A model generated the notes under the pieces. The model was not told the origin of the DNA. It made no database searches and saw only the letters and a list, made by a program, of their open reading frames with translations. The translations under genes and the position numbers were made by a program. Positions 37,777-46,873 of a stretch of DNA of 64,000 nucleotides are shown piece by piece (within the stretch, counting starts at the first letter, position 1; every line of letters begins with the position of its first letter). The DNA lies in assembly GCF_014652855.1 (NCBI RefSeq), contig NZ_BMZP01000006.1:168628-232627 (forward strand). Direction: 5' to 3'. Source of the DNA: Novosphingobium pokkalii (GTDB lineage: Bacteria > Pseudomonadota > Alphaproteobacteria > Sphingomonadales > Sphingomonadaceae).

Positions 37777-39075
37777 ATGGCATATGCTGCACATCCCCGC
37801 ATGGGCATTTCCCGACGTCCGGTCCGCCGCCAGAAGACACGCTGGTTGAAAAAGCCGGTCCAGAGCACGCAGGATATGCTCGGTGGCATTGTTCTGGCTG
37901 CGGCAACGCTCATGAACTTCGCCCTTGCGATTCTCAACGCCCATGGCCTTGGCATGAACAACGCCAAGGTCACCGTCATCCAGACGGCCGTCACGGCGGC
38001 AGCGGCCGGGCTGTTCTATCTTCGGCCAACGAAGATGAAGCCCGAATTTACGTGGGCGCTGGTGTTGATCTTGCTCTCGCTGGTGATCACCAGCGCCACG
38101 CAGGGCTTCAACGCCAAATGCTTCTATGACATGCTGATCATCCCGATCTTCATCGCGGCCGGGGCCACGCTGGAGCAATTCCCGGTCAAGATGCTGAATC
38201 GGTTGACATTCATTGTTTTGATCGTGGCGCTGATCGAAATCCTCAAGCCAACGCTCTACACCGCCATCGCCAATCCGCTGAACTTCCTCATGAACACCCG
38301 CTCGTGGGTGGCGGATTCAGTTTCTGGCAGCGCAGGCAACGATCTTGGGTTGTATCAAGGCGCCATGCGCGCGGGCGGTTCCAAGTTCGCGCTGACCGAC
38401 CACCGTGTAGGCAGCGTCTTTCTCGAACCTATTTCACTGGGCTATTTCGCGCTGATTGCCTCGATCGCTTACAACGAAATCTACAAGTTCGATAAGATCA
38501 AGCGAGCGATCATGGTGGGACTCTGCCTGTTCCTGTCGCTTGCTGCGGACTCACGCATTCCGACGATGTTGATCATCGGCTCCACCGCCGCCAGCTTCAC
38601 GTTTCGCCGCTTTTCCCCAAAGCTGATCTGGGTCGTGCCGTTGCTGATTTTCCTGTTGGCTTTGGGCATGTACATATCGGGCGGTTCGGGGCTTTACAGT
38701 GACATGGGTGAGCGCCTGTCAATCACGTTTGACGTGCTCAAGCAGGCGCTGGTTTCGACTCTGCTGATCGGCGGCGTTTCGGACGCGGCGTTCGGCGATA
38801 GCGGGTTCCTCTACCTTATCCGGTGTGTTGGCCTGCTTGGGCTTCCCCTCGCCCTTTGCACTTTTGCCGGCATGTTCTCGCGCGGCAAAAAGGCACCGGC
38901 GTTCATCAACATCGCCGCCGCCGGTTACATGATGGTCGGCGCGCTGTTCGGCGGCGCCATCTTCTCGATCAAGACTGCAGGGCTTCTGGGCATGGTCATC
39001 GGCTACGCGGGTGTTCGCCCGCTCGCTCTGCCAAAAGCCTTGCCCAAGCCGGCAAAGCGCAGGGCCGCACGATGA
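37777..39075 (+). CDS. Polysaccharide polymerase-like membrane protein (Wzy/GumE type)
   Basis: 432 aa with about 10-12 hydrophobic segments and a basic tail (ALPKPAKRRAAR). No strong sequence motif is visible, as is usual for Wzy. Fold, length and position directly before an acyltransferase (ATGA overlap) parallel gumE-gumF. It would polymerise flipped repeat units in the periplasm. The start is uncertain: ATG 37777 has a poor ribosome-binding site and ATG 37801 or 37876 are possible. Confidence 0.8.
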   Translation: MAYAAHPRMGISRRPVRRQKTRWLKKPVQSTQDMLGGIVLAAATLMNFALAILNAHGLGMNNAKVTVIQTAVTAAAAGLFYLRPTKMKPEFTWALVLILLSLVITSATQGFNAKCFYDMLIIPIFIAAGATLEQFPVKMLNRLTFIVLIVALIEILKPTLYTAIANPLNFLMNTRSWVADSVSGSAGNDLGLYQGAMRAGGSKFALTDHRVGSVFLEPISLGYFALIASIAYNEIYKFDKIKRAIMVGLCLFLSLAADSRIPTMLIIGSTAASFTFRRFSPKLIWVVPLLIFLLALGMYISGGSGLYSDMGERLSITFDVLKQALVSTLLIGGVSDAAFGDSGFLYLIRCVGLLGLPLALCTFAGMFSRGKKAPAFINIAAAGYMMVGALFGGAIFSIKTAGLLGMVIGYAGVRPLALPKALPKPAKRRAAR

Positions 39076-40088
39076 ACGAAAAGGTCTCGTCCCAGCGTAT
39101 CCTGTGGATCGACGGCGCCAAGGGCATCGCGATTCTATTGGTGGTGCTGGCCCATGTCTGGCGCGGTCTCCATGATGCGGGGATGCTGGATTGGAATGCT
39201 GCTTATGCAACGGCAGACTTCACGATCTACGCTTTCCACATGCCGGCCTTCTTCCTTCTCGCCGGTCTCACCACTCCCCATTCCTTGCGAAAGGGCGCGC
39301 CTGGTTTTCTGCGCAGCAAGGTGGTGACCGTCGCCTATCCCTACTTTTTGTGGTCGCTGATCCAGGGCTTGATCATGGTCGCGCTGGCCCGGATCACCAA
39401 TGGCAAAGTGAGCCTGAGCGATCTGCTGGCTATCCCCTATCGCCCCATGGCGCAGTTCTGGTTCCTCTACACCCTTTTCGTTTTCCAGGTCGCGATCGCC
39501 GTTTTCAAACCGCGCGTTCTGCTGGCCCTCTCGATCGTCTGCTTCGTCGCCACGCAGTTCCTGTTCAAATACGATACCACCCTGTTCAATATCGGCCACT
39601 TCGCCCTGTTTTTTGCGGCGGGTGCGGCACTTTCCGATCAGCTTCTCGTGATCCCGACACGGGTATCTGTCTGGATCGCCGCCGCAGCGTTTGCGCTGCT
39701 GGCCATCGCTTACCACTTCACCACGCTGTACTATCTCAACATAGCGGTCTTGCCACTGGCGCTGGCCGGGTGCCTGCTGGTCGCTTCGTCGGCCGTCACC
39801 GCCGCGCCAAAGGCGATCGGCCCAACCCTGGGCAAGCTTGGCCAATATTCCATGAGCATCTACGTGATGCACATCATGGCCGCCTCCGGGATGCGCATCG
39901 CGCTGCGCAAGGCAGGCCTGCCGCCTTATGGTGAAATCTATCTTGTTGCCGGGACTCTCGCTGGCATTCTTCTTCCCATTGCCGGCCATGCCGTTCTGGC
40001 ACGTGCCAATCTCTTGTGGCTGTTCGGCCTCGGCAAACGGCGGAAAGCCTCGCATGCCCAGACCGAGACCTTGGCAATCCAGAGCTGA
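39072..40088 (+). CDS. Acyltransferase family 3 membrane protein (GumF/GumG-like)
   Basis: 338 aa. N-terminal catalytic segment RILWIDGAKGIAILLVVLAHVW, about ten membrane segments, and FWFLYTLFVFQVA typical of acyltransferases of the fucose/mannose O-acetylation group. Probably acetylates a sugar of the repeat unit. Starts on the stop of the polymerase gene (ATGA), so expression is coupled. It is the second acyltransferase of the locus, consistent with two acetylation sites. Confidence 0.88.
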   Translation: MNEKVSSQRILWIDGAKGIAILLVVLAHVWRGLHDAGMLDWNAAYATADFTIYAFHMPAFFLLAGLTTPHSLRKGAPGFLRSKVVTVAYPYFLWSLIQGLIMVALARITNGKVSLSDLLAIPYRPMAQFWFLYTLFVFQVAIAVFKPRVLLALSIVCFVATQFLFKYDTTLFNIGHFALFFAAGAALSDQLLVIPTRVSVWIAAAAFALLAIAYHFTTLYYLNIAVLPLALAGCLLVASSAVTAAPKAIGPTLGKLGQYSMSIYVMHIMAASGMRIALRKAGLPPYGEIYLVAGTLAGILLPIAGHAVLARANLLWLFGLGKRRKASHAQTETLAIQS

Positions 40089-40100
40089 CGCCGATTTATA

Positions 40101-40111
40101 TTGCATTGCAG
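40101..40111. promoter_or_regulatory. TTGC-N3-GCAA-like site upstream of GT4 gene
   Basis: TTGC-ATT-GCAG, one mismatch to the palindrome, 51 bases before the GTG start of the next gene, within a locally AT-richer stretch (TTTATATTGC). Confidence 0.35.
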
Positions 40112-40161
40112 CACCCGAATTTGCACAGCTAGCGGCCTACGCAATACCGGGGGCAAACGCC

Positions 40162-41208
40162 GTGACCATCGCTGTTGATCTTGTCCTGGCCACGCGGCCC
40201 AATGCCTCCACCGGCATCGAGCGCTATGCCATCAACCTGTTCGAAGCGCTGCGCCGCATCGCGCCCGAGGCGATTGCCTTTGTCGATTCCCGTGCCGCCG
40301 TGCCCACCGGGCCGGGCGTGGTGCGGGTGCCGGGGGGCTTTCGCGGCTGGCTTACCCTGCCGCTCAGCCGCGCCTGGCGCGAGGCGCGGGTCAAGTCGGT
40401 GGTATGCCCCGCCTTTCCGCCCAGCCCGCTGCTGCTGGCCACGCGCAAGCCGGTCGTCCGGATCATCCACGATGATTTCCCGTGGACGCGCGGAGAGGCG
40501 ATGAACCTGCGCGGCCGCGCGCTGTTCCGCCATGCCGAGGCAGCAATGGCGCCGCATTATGCCCAGGTGCTCGCCCCCACCGCGCTGATGGCCGATAGCC
40601 TGGCCACGATCCTGCGCCGCCCGGTGGGCGTGATCGGCAATGCGCCGGGGATCGACCTGGCGCTCGCCCCGGAACCCGCGCGCACGGAGCCCGGCGTGAT
40701 CGCGGTGGGCACGGTGGAGCCGCGCAAGAACTATGACGCGGTGCTGGCCCTGGCCGACAGCCTGGCCACGCATGCTGCGCCCTGGACGGTTCGCGTTGTC
40801 GGGCGGCAGGGCTGGGGCGATATCGCCGCCAGTTGGGAAAGCCAGGTGGCCGCGCGCGCCGGGCGGCTGGAATGGCATGGCCATGCCAGCGATGCCGCGC
40901 TGCTGGCGCTCTACCAATCCGCCACCTGCTTCGTTTCGATGTCCCTGGCCGAAGGGTTCAACATGCCGCTGGTGGAGGCGGGCAGCCTGGGCCTGCCGGT
41001 GGTGTGCAGCGATATCGCGATCCACCGCCAGGTCGCGCCGCCCTGGGCCAGGTTCGTGCCGCTGACCATCGCCCCGGCCGATCTCGCCCGCGTGGTGGAA
41101 GAAGCCGCCGCGCTTCCCCCCGCGCCCGAAGCGGTGCAGGCCTATCGCCACAGGTTCAGTTGGGACGGGATCGCCCAGGCCCTGGTAGAACGCCTGCGCC
41201 AGGCCTGA
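40162..41208 (+). CDS. Glycosyltransferase family 4 (EPS)
   Basis: 348 aa from GTG 40162 (CGGGGGC upstream). N-terminal DLVLATRPNASTGIERYAINLFEAL, central VGTVEPRKNYDAVLALADSL and C-terminal SMSLAEGFNMPLVEAGSLGLPVVCSD (the E-x7-E motif) place it in the GT4 group that includes mannosyltransferases such as GumH. The stop codon TGA begins the flank of the palindromic element downstream. Confidence 0.9.
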   Translation: MTIAVDLVLATRPNASTGIERYAINLFEALRRIAPEAIAFVDSRAAVPTGPGVVRVPGGFRGWLTLPLSRAWREARVKSVVCPAFPPSPLLLATRKPVVRIIHDDFPWTRGEAMNLRGRALFRHAEAAMAPHYAQVLAPTALMADSLATILRRPVGVIGNAPGIDLALAPEPARTEPGVIAVGTVEPRKNYDAVLALADSLATHAAPWTVRVVGRQGWGDIAASWESQVAARAGRLEWHGHASDAALLALYQSATCFVSMSLAEGFNMPLVEAGSLGLPVVCSDIAIHRQVAPPWARFVPLTIAPADLARVVEEAAALPPAPEAVQAYRHRFSWDGIAQALVERLRQA

Positions 41209-41368
41209 TAGCCCGTTTTGAAAATGCGCCAAGGCGCATTTTCGTTGCGGCACCGGCCCTCTCCCCCACCCGACCTCCCAACGATAGTACCCTGTGGGAG
41301 GTCGGGTGGGGGAGAGGGCCGGTGCCGCAAATCCGGCAAAGCCGGATTTCCAAACAGTCTCTGATAGC
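41205..41368. mobile_element. Three-hairpin palindromic element, copy 2
   Basis: Left hairpin 41220-41243 (GAAAATGCGCC/GGCGCATTTTC). Central hairpin with perfect 36-bp arms 41245-41280/41295-41330 and the loop ACGATAGTACCCTG. Right hairpin 41329-41349 (AAATCCGGC/GCCGGATTT). An 8-bp direct repeat CTGATAGC flanks it (41205-41212, 41361-41368). The left flank carries the stop codon of the upstream glycosyltransferase. The central loop is inverted relative to copy 1 although both side hairpins are in the same orientation. Confidence 0.88.
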
Positions 41369-41375
41369 TCCGGGC

Positions 41376-41416
41376 ACAAAAAAGGGGAAAGCGCGCGGCG
41401 CCCTCCCCTTTTTTGT
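41376..41416. terminator. Bidirectional rho-independent terminator
   Basis: Perfect 13-bp arms ACAAAAAAGGGGA / TCCCCTTTTTTGT enclosing a GC-rich 15-base loop. It serves the rightward GT4 gene and the leftward pyruvyl transferase gene. Confidence 0.88.
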
Positions 41417-41433
41417 ATTCAAGCCAGCGGCGT

Positions 41434-42618
41434 TCAGGTGCGGCCGAGCACGCTGTCGCACGATTCCGCCAGGCGCGCGCGCGCGGCGGCGGCCTGCTCG
41501 TGAATCGTCGCGGTCACGATGCGGGCCATGTCGTCCTGCTCCACCAGGCGGGCAATGTGCTTGGCCGTGGCGGGAATGGAGACCGGATTGGCGATGTGCT
41601 CGCGATAGAGGTAGTAAGGGCTGGCGCCATATTGGGCGAAGAGGATTTCCTTCTTCTTGTCGCCCAGGGTGTGGGCCACATGCTGGCTGCCATAGCCCAG
41701 GCACACCGCCGGAATGCCCAGGTTCCAGGCATTGACGCACAAGTGATAGGTATCGGTCAGCACAAAGCGGCATTCCAGCAGGCTGGCCAGCAATTCGCGC
41801 GGCAGCGGCGGCAGGCGCCGGGCCGGGTAGCCGAACAGGCGCGCCAGCGGCAACTGGCGCGGCGCCGAATCGACCCAGGGAATCCATTGCGCCTTGCGCC
41901 CTGTCTGCGCCGCCAGGGCGCGCGAGAGGGCCAGCGGCTGGGCAATCCACTTGGCCCGGCCAAAGAACACGCCCATCTTTTCGCCGGGCTGCTCGGGAAA
42001 GGCATCGACCACGCCATAGCGGGTGAAATCATCGCGCGAGAGTTGCAGCGCGCAATCGCTGCCCAGCACGCTGCGGTTGCCGCGCAAGGGGGAGGACTTC
42101 ATCTGCGACAGCGCATCGCGGAAGTGAATGCCGCCCGCGCGCGTAATCAGCCGCCGCAGCGCCGCGTTGTAGCGCGCATCGCGCAGGTCGCCCGCGCCGA
42201 TGGTGATGATCGTGCCCCCGTAGACCACGACTTTGCCCAGCACCGCATCGCTGGCATCTTCCAGCATGAACGCGCGATAGATCAGCTCGATCGCGGCGGT
42301 GTGATCGGCGCAGATCCCGTCGCGCACCAGCCACTTCGACAGGTCCACTTCCCAATAGGGCTTGGAATGGAGGAAATCGCCCCAGAACACGATGAGATCG
42401 GCTTCGCGCACGGCATCGACGTGGTCTTGCAGCGGCAGATACTGCTGGTGCGTCTCGGCCGGGGTATAGCCCAGCTTCTCCAACGGGCCGAGCGCGTAAT
42501 AGGCGATCTCGTCGTTGGGATAGGCGTTCTGGAAATAGGCGTAGGCGGACAGGTCCACCGTGTACATGCCCGTGTTGCGATTGGGCAGAAAGGCGCAGAT
42601 GACGGCAATGCGCGCCAT
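41434..42618 (-). CDS. Polysaccharide pyruvyl transferase family protein
   Basis: 394 aa of the pyruvyl-transferase fold (GumL/CsaB-like). N-terminal DEIAYYALGPLEKLG and C-terminal FVLTDTYHLCVNAWNLGIPAVCLG hold the family's substrate-binding pattern. It is expected to attach ketal-linked pyruvate from PEP to a terminal sugar, adding negative charge to the polymer. It is transcribed after the flippase gene (13-bp gap). Confidence 0.88.
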   Translation of the reverse strand: MARIAVICAFLPNRNTGMYTVDLSAYAYFQNAYPNDEIAYYALGPLEKLGYTPAETHQQYLPLQDHVDAVREADLIVFWGDFLHSKPYWEVDLSKWLVRDGICADHTAAIELIYRAFMLEDASDAVLGKVVVYGGTIITIGAGDLRDARYNAALRRLITRAGGIHFRDALSQMKSSPLRGNRSVLGSDCALQLSRDDFTRYGVVDAFPEQPGEKMGVFFGRAKWIAQPLALSRALAAQTGRKAQWIPWVDSAPRQLPLARLFGYPARRLPPLPRELLASLLECRFVLTDTYHLCVNAWNLGIPAVCLGYGSQHVAHTLGDKKKEILFAQYGASPYYLYREHIANPVSIPATAKHIARLVEQDDMARIVTATIHEQAAAARARLAESCDSVLGRT

Positions 42619-42631
42619 GGACAGTCCTCCT

Positions 42632-44068
42632 TCAGCGTTTGGATTTGATCGCGGCGAAAACGGTAATCAGGCGATCGCGGAAAAATGCCAGCGCCATGCC
42701 GCCATACAGCAGCAGCGCCAGCATCGTGGCGGAAAGCGCCGGCCCGAGGTGGTTGAGATCGAGGTTGGCAGCCCAGACCAGGCTGCTCACCACCGCCACC
42801 ACCGCCAGGCCCAGCACCGTGGGCAGAGACATGACCACGTCGCGCGCCACGCGGATTTCGGGCACCAGGCGCGTGATCACGTAGATGAGAATGCCGCCGC
42901 CCAGGAAGCAGCGGATGACGAAGGCCGTGCCCGCCGCCAGCACTCCGAAATAGGCCCCCACCCAGATGAAGGCGATGTTCATCGTCGTCTGGATGACATT
43001 GTTGAAGAACGCCAGCTTCGGCCGGCCGATCGCCACCAGGTAGGTCTGCATCGGCACGACAACGGCGATCAGCGGCAGCGAGATCAACAGGATGGTGATC
43101 ATCTGCGCCAGGTGTGGCCATTTGTCCTTGAACACCAGCTCGGCCACGTAAGGCCCGGCAAAGGCGGAGGCGACGAACGGCACCGAGGCGACCAGGCTGG
43201 TGATGCCGCAGGCGCGCCACATGGCCTCGACCGTGCGCTGCCGGTCTTCCACCATGCGCGAGAAGATCGGCAGCAGCGTGTTGTTGATCGGGTTGAGGAA
43301 AAGGCTGACCGCCAGATCCAGCACGGTGCGCGCCAGGCGGAACACGCCCGTGGCGGTGGGGCCGGCGATGAAGCCGACGATCACGTCCACCGAGCGGATG
43401 TTGATCTGGTTCATCGCCGAAAAGCCCAGCAGCGCGCCGGAAAACCGCGTCAGTTCCTTCATCGCGTCGAAGCCGGCCAGCCGCTGGGGCCGCCAGCCCG
43501 AGGCGGCAATGCTGATCGCGGTGGAAATGACCGGCGCCACCGTCACCTGCACCACGATGCTCCACGCGCCAAAGCCGAGCACGGCCAGGGTGCAGCAGGC
43601 CACGCCGGCAATCGCCTGACCCACTGTCTTGCGCACGGCAAGCACGCGATAGTTGAACGAGCGCTCCAGCAACCCCTCGGCCACCACGCCCACCCCGGCC
43701 GCGAGCGGCGCCAGCGCGGTGGGCAGGATCATCAGGTACACCGCATCATAGCCGGGCATCATGCGGAAGACGAACGCCAAGGCCGCAATGGCGACCGCTG
43801 CCAGCACGCCCAGCCACAGGAACAGGCTGAACGCGGTATCGAGAAAAGCCGGGGTGGCCTCGTCGCGCTGGATCACCAGTTGGTTGCCCGATTGCAGCGT
43901 CGCGGCCGTGACGATCGCCGGCGCAGTGGCCATCGCCGCCACGCCGAATTCGTGCGGGCCAAGGAACAAGGCCGCCGTCAGCATCACGACGGTCTGCGTG
44001 AACCGCTCAGCCAAGACCTGGAGCAACGACCAGATCGCGCCCTTCATGGCAAGTTTCGAATAACTCAT
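42632..44068 (-). CDS. Wzx-type flippase
   Basis: 478 aa with 12-14 hydrophobic segments of the MOP superfamily (GAIWSLLQVLAERFTQTVVM start; STAISIAASGWRPQRLAGFD in mid-protein). It moves lipid-linked repeat units across the inner membrane. Start ATG 44068 is favoured by hydrophobicity layout; ATG 44047 is possible and neither has a clear ribosome-binding site. Leftward unit with the pyruvyl transferase. Confidence 0.9.
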   Translation of the reverse strand: MSYSKLAMKGAIWSLLQVLAERFTQTVVMLTAALFLGPHEFGVAAMATAPAIVTAATLQSGNQLVIQRDEATPAFLDTAFSLFLWLGVLAAVAIAALAFVFRMMPGYDAVYLMILPTALAPLAAGVGVVAEGLLERSFNYRVLAVRKTVGQAIAGVACCTLAVLGFGAWSIVVQVTVAPVISTAISIAASGWRPQRLAGFDAMKELTRFSGALLGFSAMNQINIRSVDVIVGFIAGPTATGVFRLARTVLDLAVSLFLNPINNTLLPIFSRMVEDRQRTVEAMWRACGITSLVASVPFVASAFAGPYVAELVFKDKWPHLAQMITILLISLPLIAVVVPMQTYLVAIGRPKLAFFNNVIQTTMNIAFIWVGAYFGVLAAGTAFVIRCFLGGGILIYVITRLVPEIRVARDVVMSLPTVLGLAVVAVVSSLVWAANLDLNHLGPALSATMLALLLYGGMALAFFRDRLITVFAAIKSKR

Positions 44069-44625
44069 AGCGTGATCAGAACCGTCCAAAGCCTTGCCGG
44101 ACCGTAATCGCACTGCATCGTTACTGCCCCCGCGCGAACGTGACCCTGTCTCGGGTTACAGCCTATTTTGCGATGCAGCAAGAGTTTGCGTCCATCGGCG
44201 GGAAGTGTCCCGCACCACCTGTTTTCAACCCGGCCGATCGCCGCCGCCCTGCCTGGCCGCACCACCCCAGCAAAGGACAAGGCCTTCACCCTGCCGATGC
44301 TGCCTGCATCACGCGGAAAATCCCGCATGCACAAGGCCATTGCCCCGGCAAACCTGCGGGTCATGCTGCACCTTGTCTTCGGTGGCAGAGCGCAGCATGG
44401 CAAATGCAGCATTTACCAACCGATTGGCGCATTCGTATTTCTGAGCAACTTTGGCGGCGATCCTGCCGGACGCGTGCCGGCAGCCGAAGCGACGGCACGC
44501 GGATTTATTTCGCTATCGCAGCAAAATTCTTGCCGAAGAGGCTGGAAAGTGTTGGATGGCTATTGCCGCGAGCCGCGTGATCGGACATCGCGAATAGAGA
44601 TTGATTCTGTCAGACGGGGATTGGC
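44069..44625. promoter_or_regulatory. 557-bp divergent control region of the EPS locus
   Basis: No credible gene. It must hold the promoters of the flippase (left) and GT2 (right) units. TTGC-GAT-GCAG (44168-44178) is one mismatch from the EPS palindrome. The heptamer GCAGCAT occurs four times on either strand (44297-44303, 44363-44369, 44392-44398, 44406-44412), two of them 14 bases apart on the same strand. GATGC-TGCCT-GCATC forms a small palindrome at 44296. Confidence 0.5.
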
Positions 44626-45567
44626 ATGACCACTGAAATTCTTGCGCCTGTGCAGGCAACAACCGGCGACAGGGTCGCGATCTCGATCGTGATCTGCACC
44701 ATCGAACGCTCTGGCCGCGAGGAGCGCCTTGCCGAAGTCATCCGCAAGTTGCAGGCCCAGGAGAAAGTCGATCTCGAAATCGTGCTGGTCTGGCAGGGCT
44801 TCGATCCGGCGCTGTTCCCGCGCTTTGATGGCGTGACCACGGTAATCACCGACCTTTGCAGCTCGGCCGACTCCCGCAACATCGGCGCCGACCACACGCG
44901 CCACGGCCTGATCGCGTTCTATGACGACGATGTCTATCCGATCGAGCCCGACCAGCTCTGGCGCACCGCACGGATGATGCAGGAACGCGGGCTCGATTTC
45001 ATCGCCAGCAACATCCGCTCCGAAGGCGATGTGCAGTCGGCCGCACCGATCACGCAAGACGTGATCTATGATTTCAACAACATGCTCAACAACCTGTGGG
45101 AACCGGGGCTGATGGTGAAGCGCGAGGCCTTTGCCGCCACGCGCTTTGACCCCACGCTCGGCATCGGCTGCATCCATGGATCGAGCGAAGGCATGGACTT
45201 TGGCTATCGCCTGCTCAAGGCGGGATACAAGGGACAGCGCGTGGCCACGCTGTTCATCGATCACCCACCGCTCGACAGCAATGTCGACGTGAACATCGAG
45301 CGCTATTTCTTCTATTCGCTGGGCAACGGCTCTGCCCTGCTCCAGCATGGCTATCGCTATGTCTACGTGCGCGCGATCTTCCGGGCATCGGCGCGCGTGG
45401 TGGTATCGCTGCTTACCGGCAACAAGCCGCGCGCCAAGGCCGCGTTCGTGCGCGTGCTGTGCCTGATGGCCGGCCCGTTCCTGCCGCGCCGCAATGCCCG
45501 CCTGCTGCCACGCAACCATATCAAGGCGCCGGCCTATGTCCTGCCCCCGGTGGCAGAGCAAGCCTGA
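44626..45567 (+). CDS. Glycosyltransferase family 2 (EPS)
   Basis: 313-aa GT-A enzyme. VAISIVICTIERSGREERL is the nucleotide-binding start; LIAFYDDDVYPIEPDQL contains the DxD metal motif; acceptor-side segments include FDPTLGIGCIHGSSEGMDFGYRLLKAGY. Likely an inverting transferase extending the lipid-linked unit. GGGGA ribosome-binding site. Transcribed alone, ending at a strong terminator. Confidence 0.88.
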   Translation: MTTEILAPVQATTGDRVAISIVICTIERSGREERLAEVIRKLQAQEKVDLEIVLVWQGFDPALFPRFDGVTTVITDLCSSADSRNIGADHTRHGLIAFYDDDVYPIEPDQLWRTARMMQERGLDFIASNIRSEGDVQSAAPITQDVIYDFNNMLNNLWEPGLMVKREAFAATRFDPTLGIGCIHGSSEGMDFGYRLLKAGYKGQRVATLFIDHPPLDSNVDVNIERYFFYSLGNGSALLQHGYRYVYVRAIFRASARVVVSLLTGNKPRAKAAFVRVLCLMAGPFLPRRNARLLPRNHIKAPAYVLPPVAEQA

Positions 45568-45588
45568 ACCAGCCCGATGTAAAAAACG

Positions 45589-45625
45589 AAAGGGCCGGCA
45601 CCCAGTGGGTGCCGGCCCTTTTCGT
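45589..45625. terminator. Bidirectional rho-independent terminator
   Basis: Perfect 15-bp arms AAAGGGCCGGCACCC / GGGTGCCGGCCCTTT with an AGT loop, flanked by A-rich and T-rich runs, between converging genes. Confidence 0.92.
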
Positions 45626-45658
45626 ATCTGGCAGTCGGCGGCAGCCAGGCAGCGAGTA

Positions 45659-46873
45659 TCAGTTGCCAACCCGCTCCAGCTTCACATCGGCAATGTGCAC
45701 ATCCACGCTCGGGGCGAGCCAGAACGCCAGGGGGCGCAGGCGACAGGTGGAATCGAGCAGGATTTCCGTCCCGACCCGATCCTTGCCATCCGGCAAGCGC
45801 GTTGGGGTCTGCGCCAGGCCTTGATCGAACGTGCAGCCCATGCCGACCCGCAGCGAGCGCAGCGCGAGACCGTCGGCTTCGGGCATGGTCCACGAAATGC
45901 GATAACGCCCGGCCGGCAGCACCAGCATCTGTTGCAACACCGGCTGGGTCGAGGCGCCGTTGACGCGGACATCGACCTGGCGCAGCCCACCGGTGGTCGG
46001 CGTCGGTTCGTTCACGAGCATCTCGATATCGCCCACCGCCGGTACGCGCCAATCGAACAAGGAGGCGCGCGACTGGTTGTCGAGATTGAGATTGGCAAAA
46101 TCGCCATCATGGACAAGCGACGTGCCGGCATCGCACGAGCGCAGCCATACTTCTTGCGCCTCGTCCATCAGGTTTGCCTTGGCCAGTGCCGCCGTCAGCC
46201 AGGCCATGCGATCGCAGGCGAAGGTGTGCCGCGGGGCGCGGCGAATGACATCGGCTCGTTGCAGCAAGACCTCTGGCGGCGTGTCATCCGGCGTCAGAAG
46301 GAACGCGGCCTGCCACGGCGCGCCTTGCGCAAAGCGCGCTGCAAGCGCGGTACGGCCTTCGACACTGGCTGTCACATCGTTGATCAGCGCATCACGGCTG
46401 GTGTTGTCGGGAAACTGCCGCATGATGGCGTCGAGCCGCTGCGCCGCGACGTTGGCGTCGCCCAGATCCAGCCCGCGATCGATCCAGTAGAGTTGCGTGG
46501 CGACATCGCGCCAGCCCATGTTGCCGGAAACGCGGAACGCCGCCTCCGCAGCCTGGCTCCGGCCCTGCGCCTGCCGTGCCCGGCCCAGAACACCGATTGC
46601 CACCGGGTCCATCGGATCGGACGCCACCGCCCTGGCCGCGAGCCGCTCGGCTTCGGCCGGCTGGTTCATGTCGAGCGCGTCCATGGCCCGCATGCGCGCC
46701 GACATCGTGTCGTAAGGCCATCCCACCAGCCCGCGCGTGGTGCTGTCGGGCGTGGTGGAAAGCCGGTCGGCACCGCTGATCGCGGCAACGGTGCCATAGC
46801 ATGCCAAGGCAACCGCGCCTGCGATGGACAGCCATCCGGGCACGCGCGGCTGCGCCATGGCAAGGTCAGCCAT
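45659..46873 (-). CDS. Membrane-anchored TPR-like protein of the EPS locus, unknown function
   Basis: 404 aa from ATG 46873, overlapping the wzc stop by 8 bases. One N-terminal membrane anchor (residues ~13-35, GWLSIAGAVALACYGTVAAI) precedes TPR-like helices (AEAERLAARAVASDPMDPVAIGVLG, AEAAFRVSGNMGW) and a C-terminal beta-rich domain with MLVLPAGRYRISWTMPEADG. It is exported with its bulk in the periplasm. Coupling to the export kinase suggests a role in polymer export or chain-length control. I do not recognise a characterised homologue. Confidence 0.8.
   Translation of the reverse strand: MADLAMAQPRVPGWLSIAGAVALACYGTVAAISGADRLSTTPDSTTRGLVGWPYDTMSARMRAMDALDMNQPAEAERLAARAVASDPMDPVAIGVLGRARQAQGRSQAAEAAFRVSGNMGWRDVATQLYWIDRGLDLGDANVAAQRLDAIMRQFPDNTSRDALINDVTASVEGRTALAARFAQGAPWQAAFLLTPDDTPPEVLLQRADVIRRAPRHTFACDRMAWLTAALAKANLMDEAQEVWLRSCDAGTSLVHDGDFANLNLDNQSRASLFDWRVPAVGDIEMLVNEPTPTTGGLRQVDVRVNGASTQPVLQQMLVLPAGRYRISWTMPEADGLALRSLRVGMGCTFDQGLAQTPTRLPDGKDRVGTEILLDSTCRLRPLAFWLAPSVDVHIADVKLERVGN

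Noticed and set aside
40129..41379. Open frame on the minus strand through GT4 and the palindromic element
   Set aside because: Shadow frame that also reads through the repeat; the phrase GWGRGPVP recurs wherever the repeat occurs and does not indicate a protein family.
44094..44629. Open frames of 116-153 aa in the flippase/GT2 intergenic region
   Set aside because: No ribosome-binding site, atypical composition, three overlapping frames of similar length; better explained as control region.
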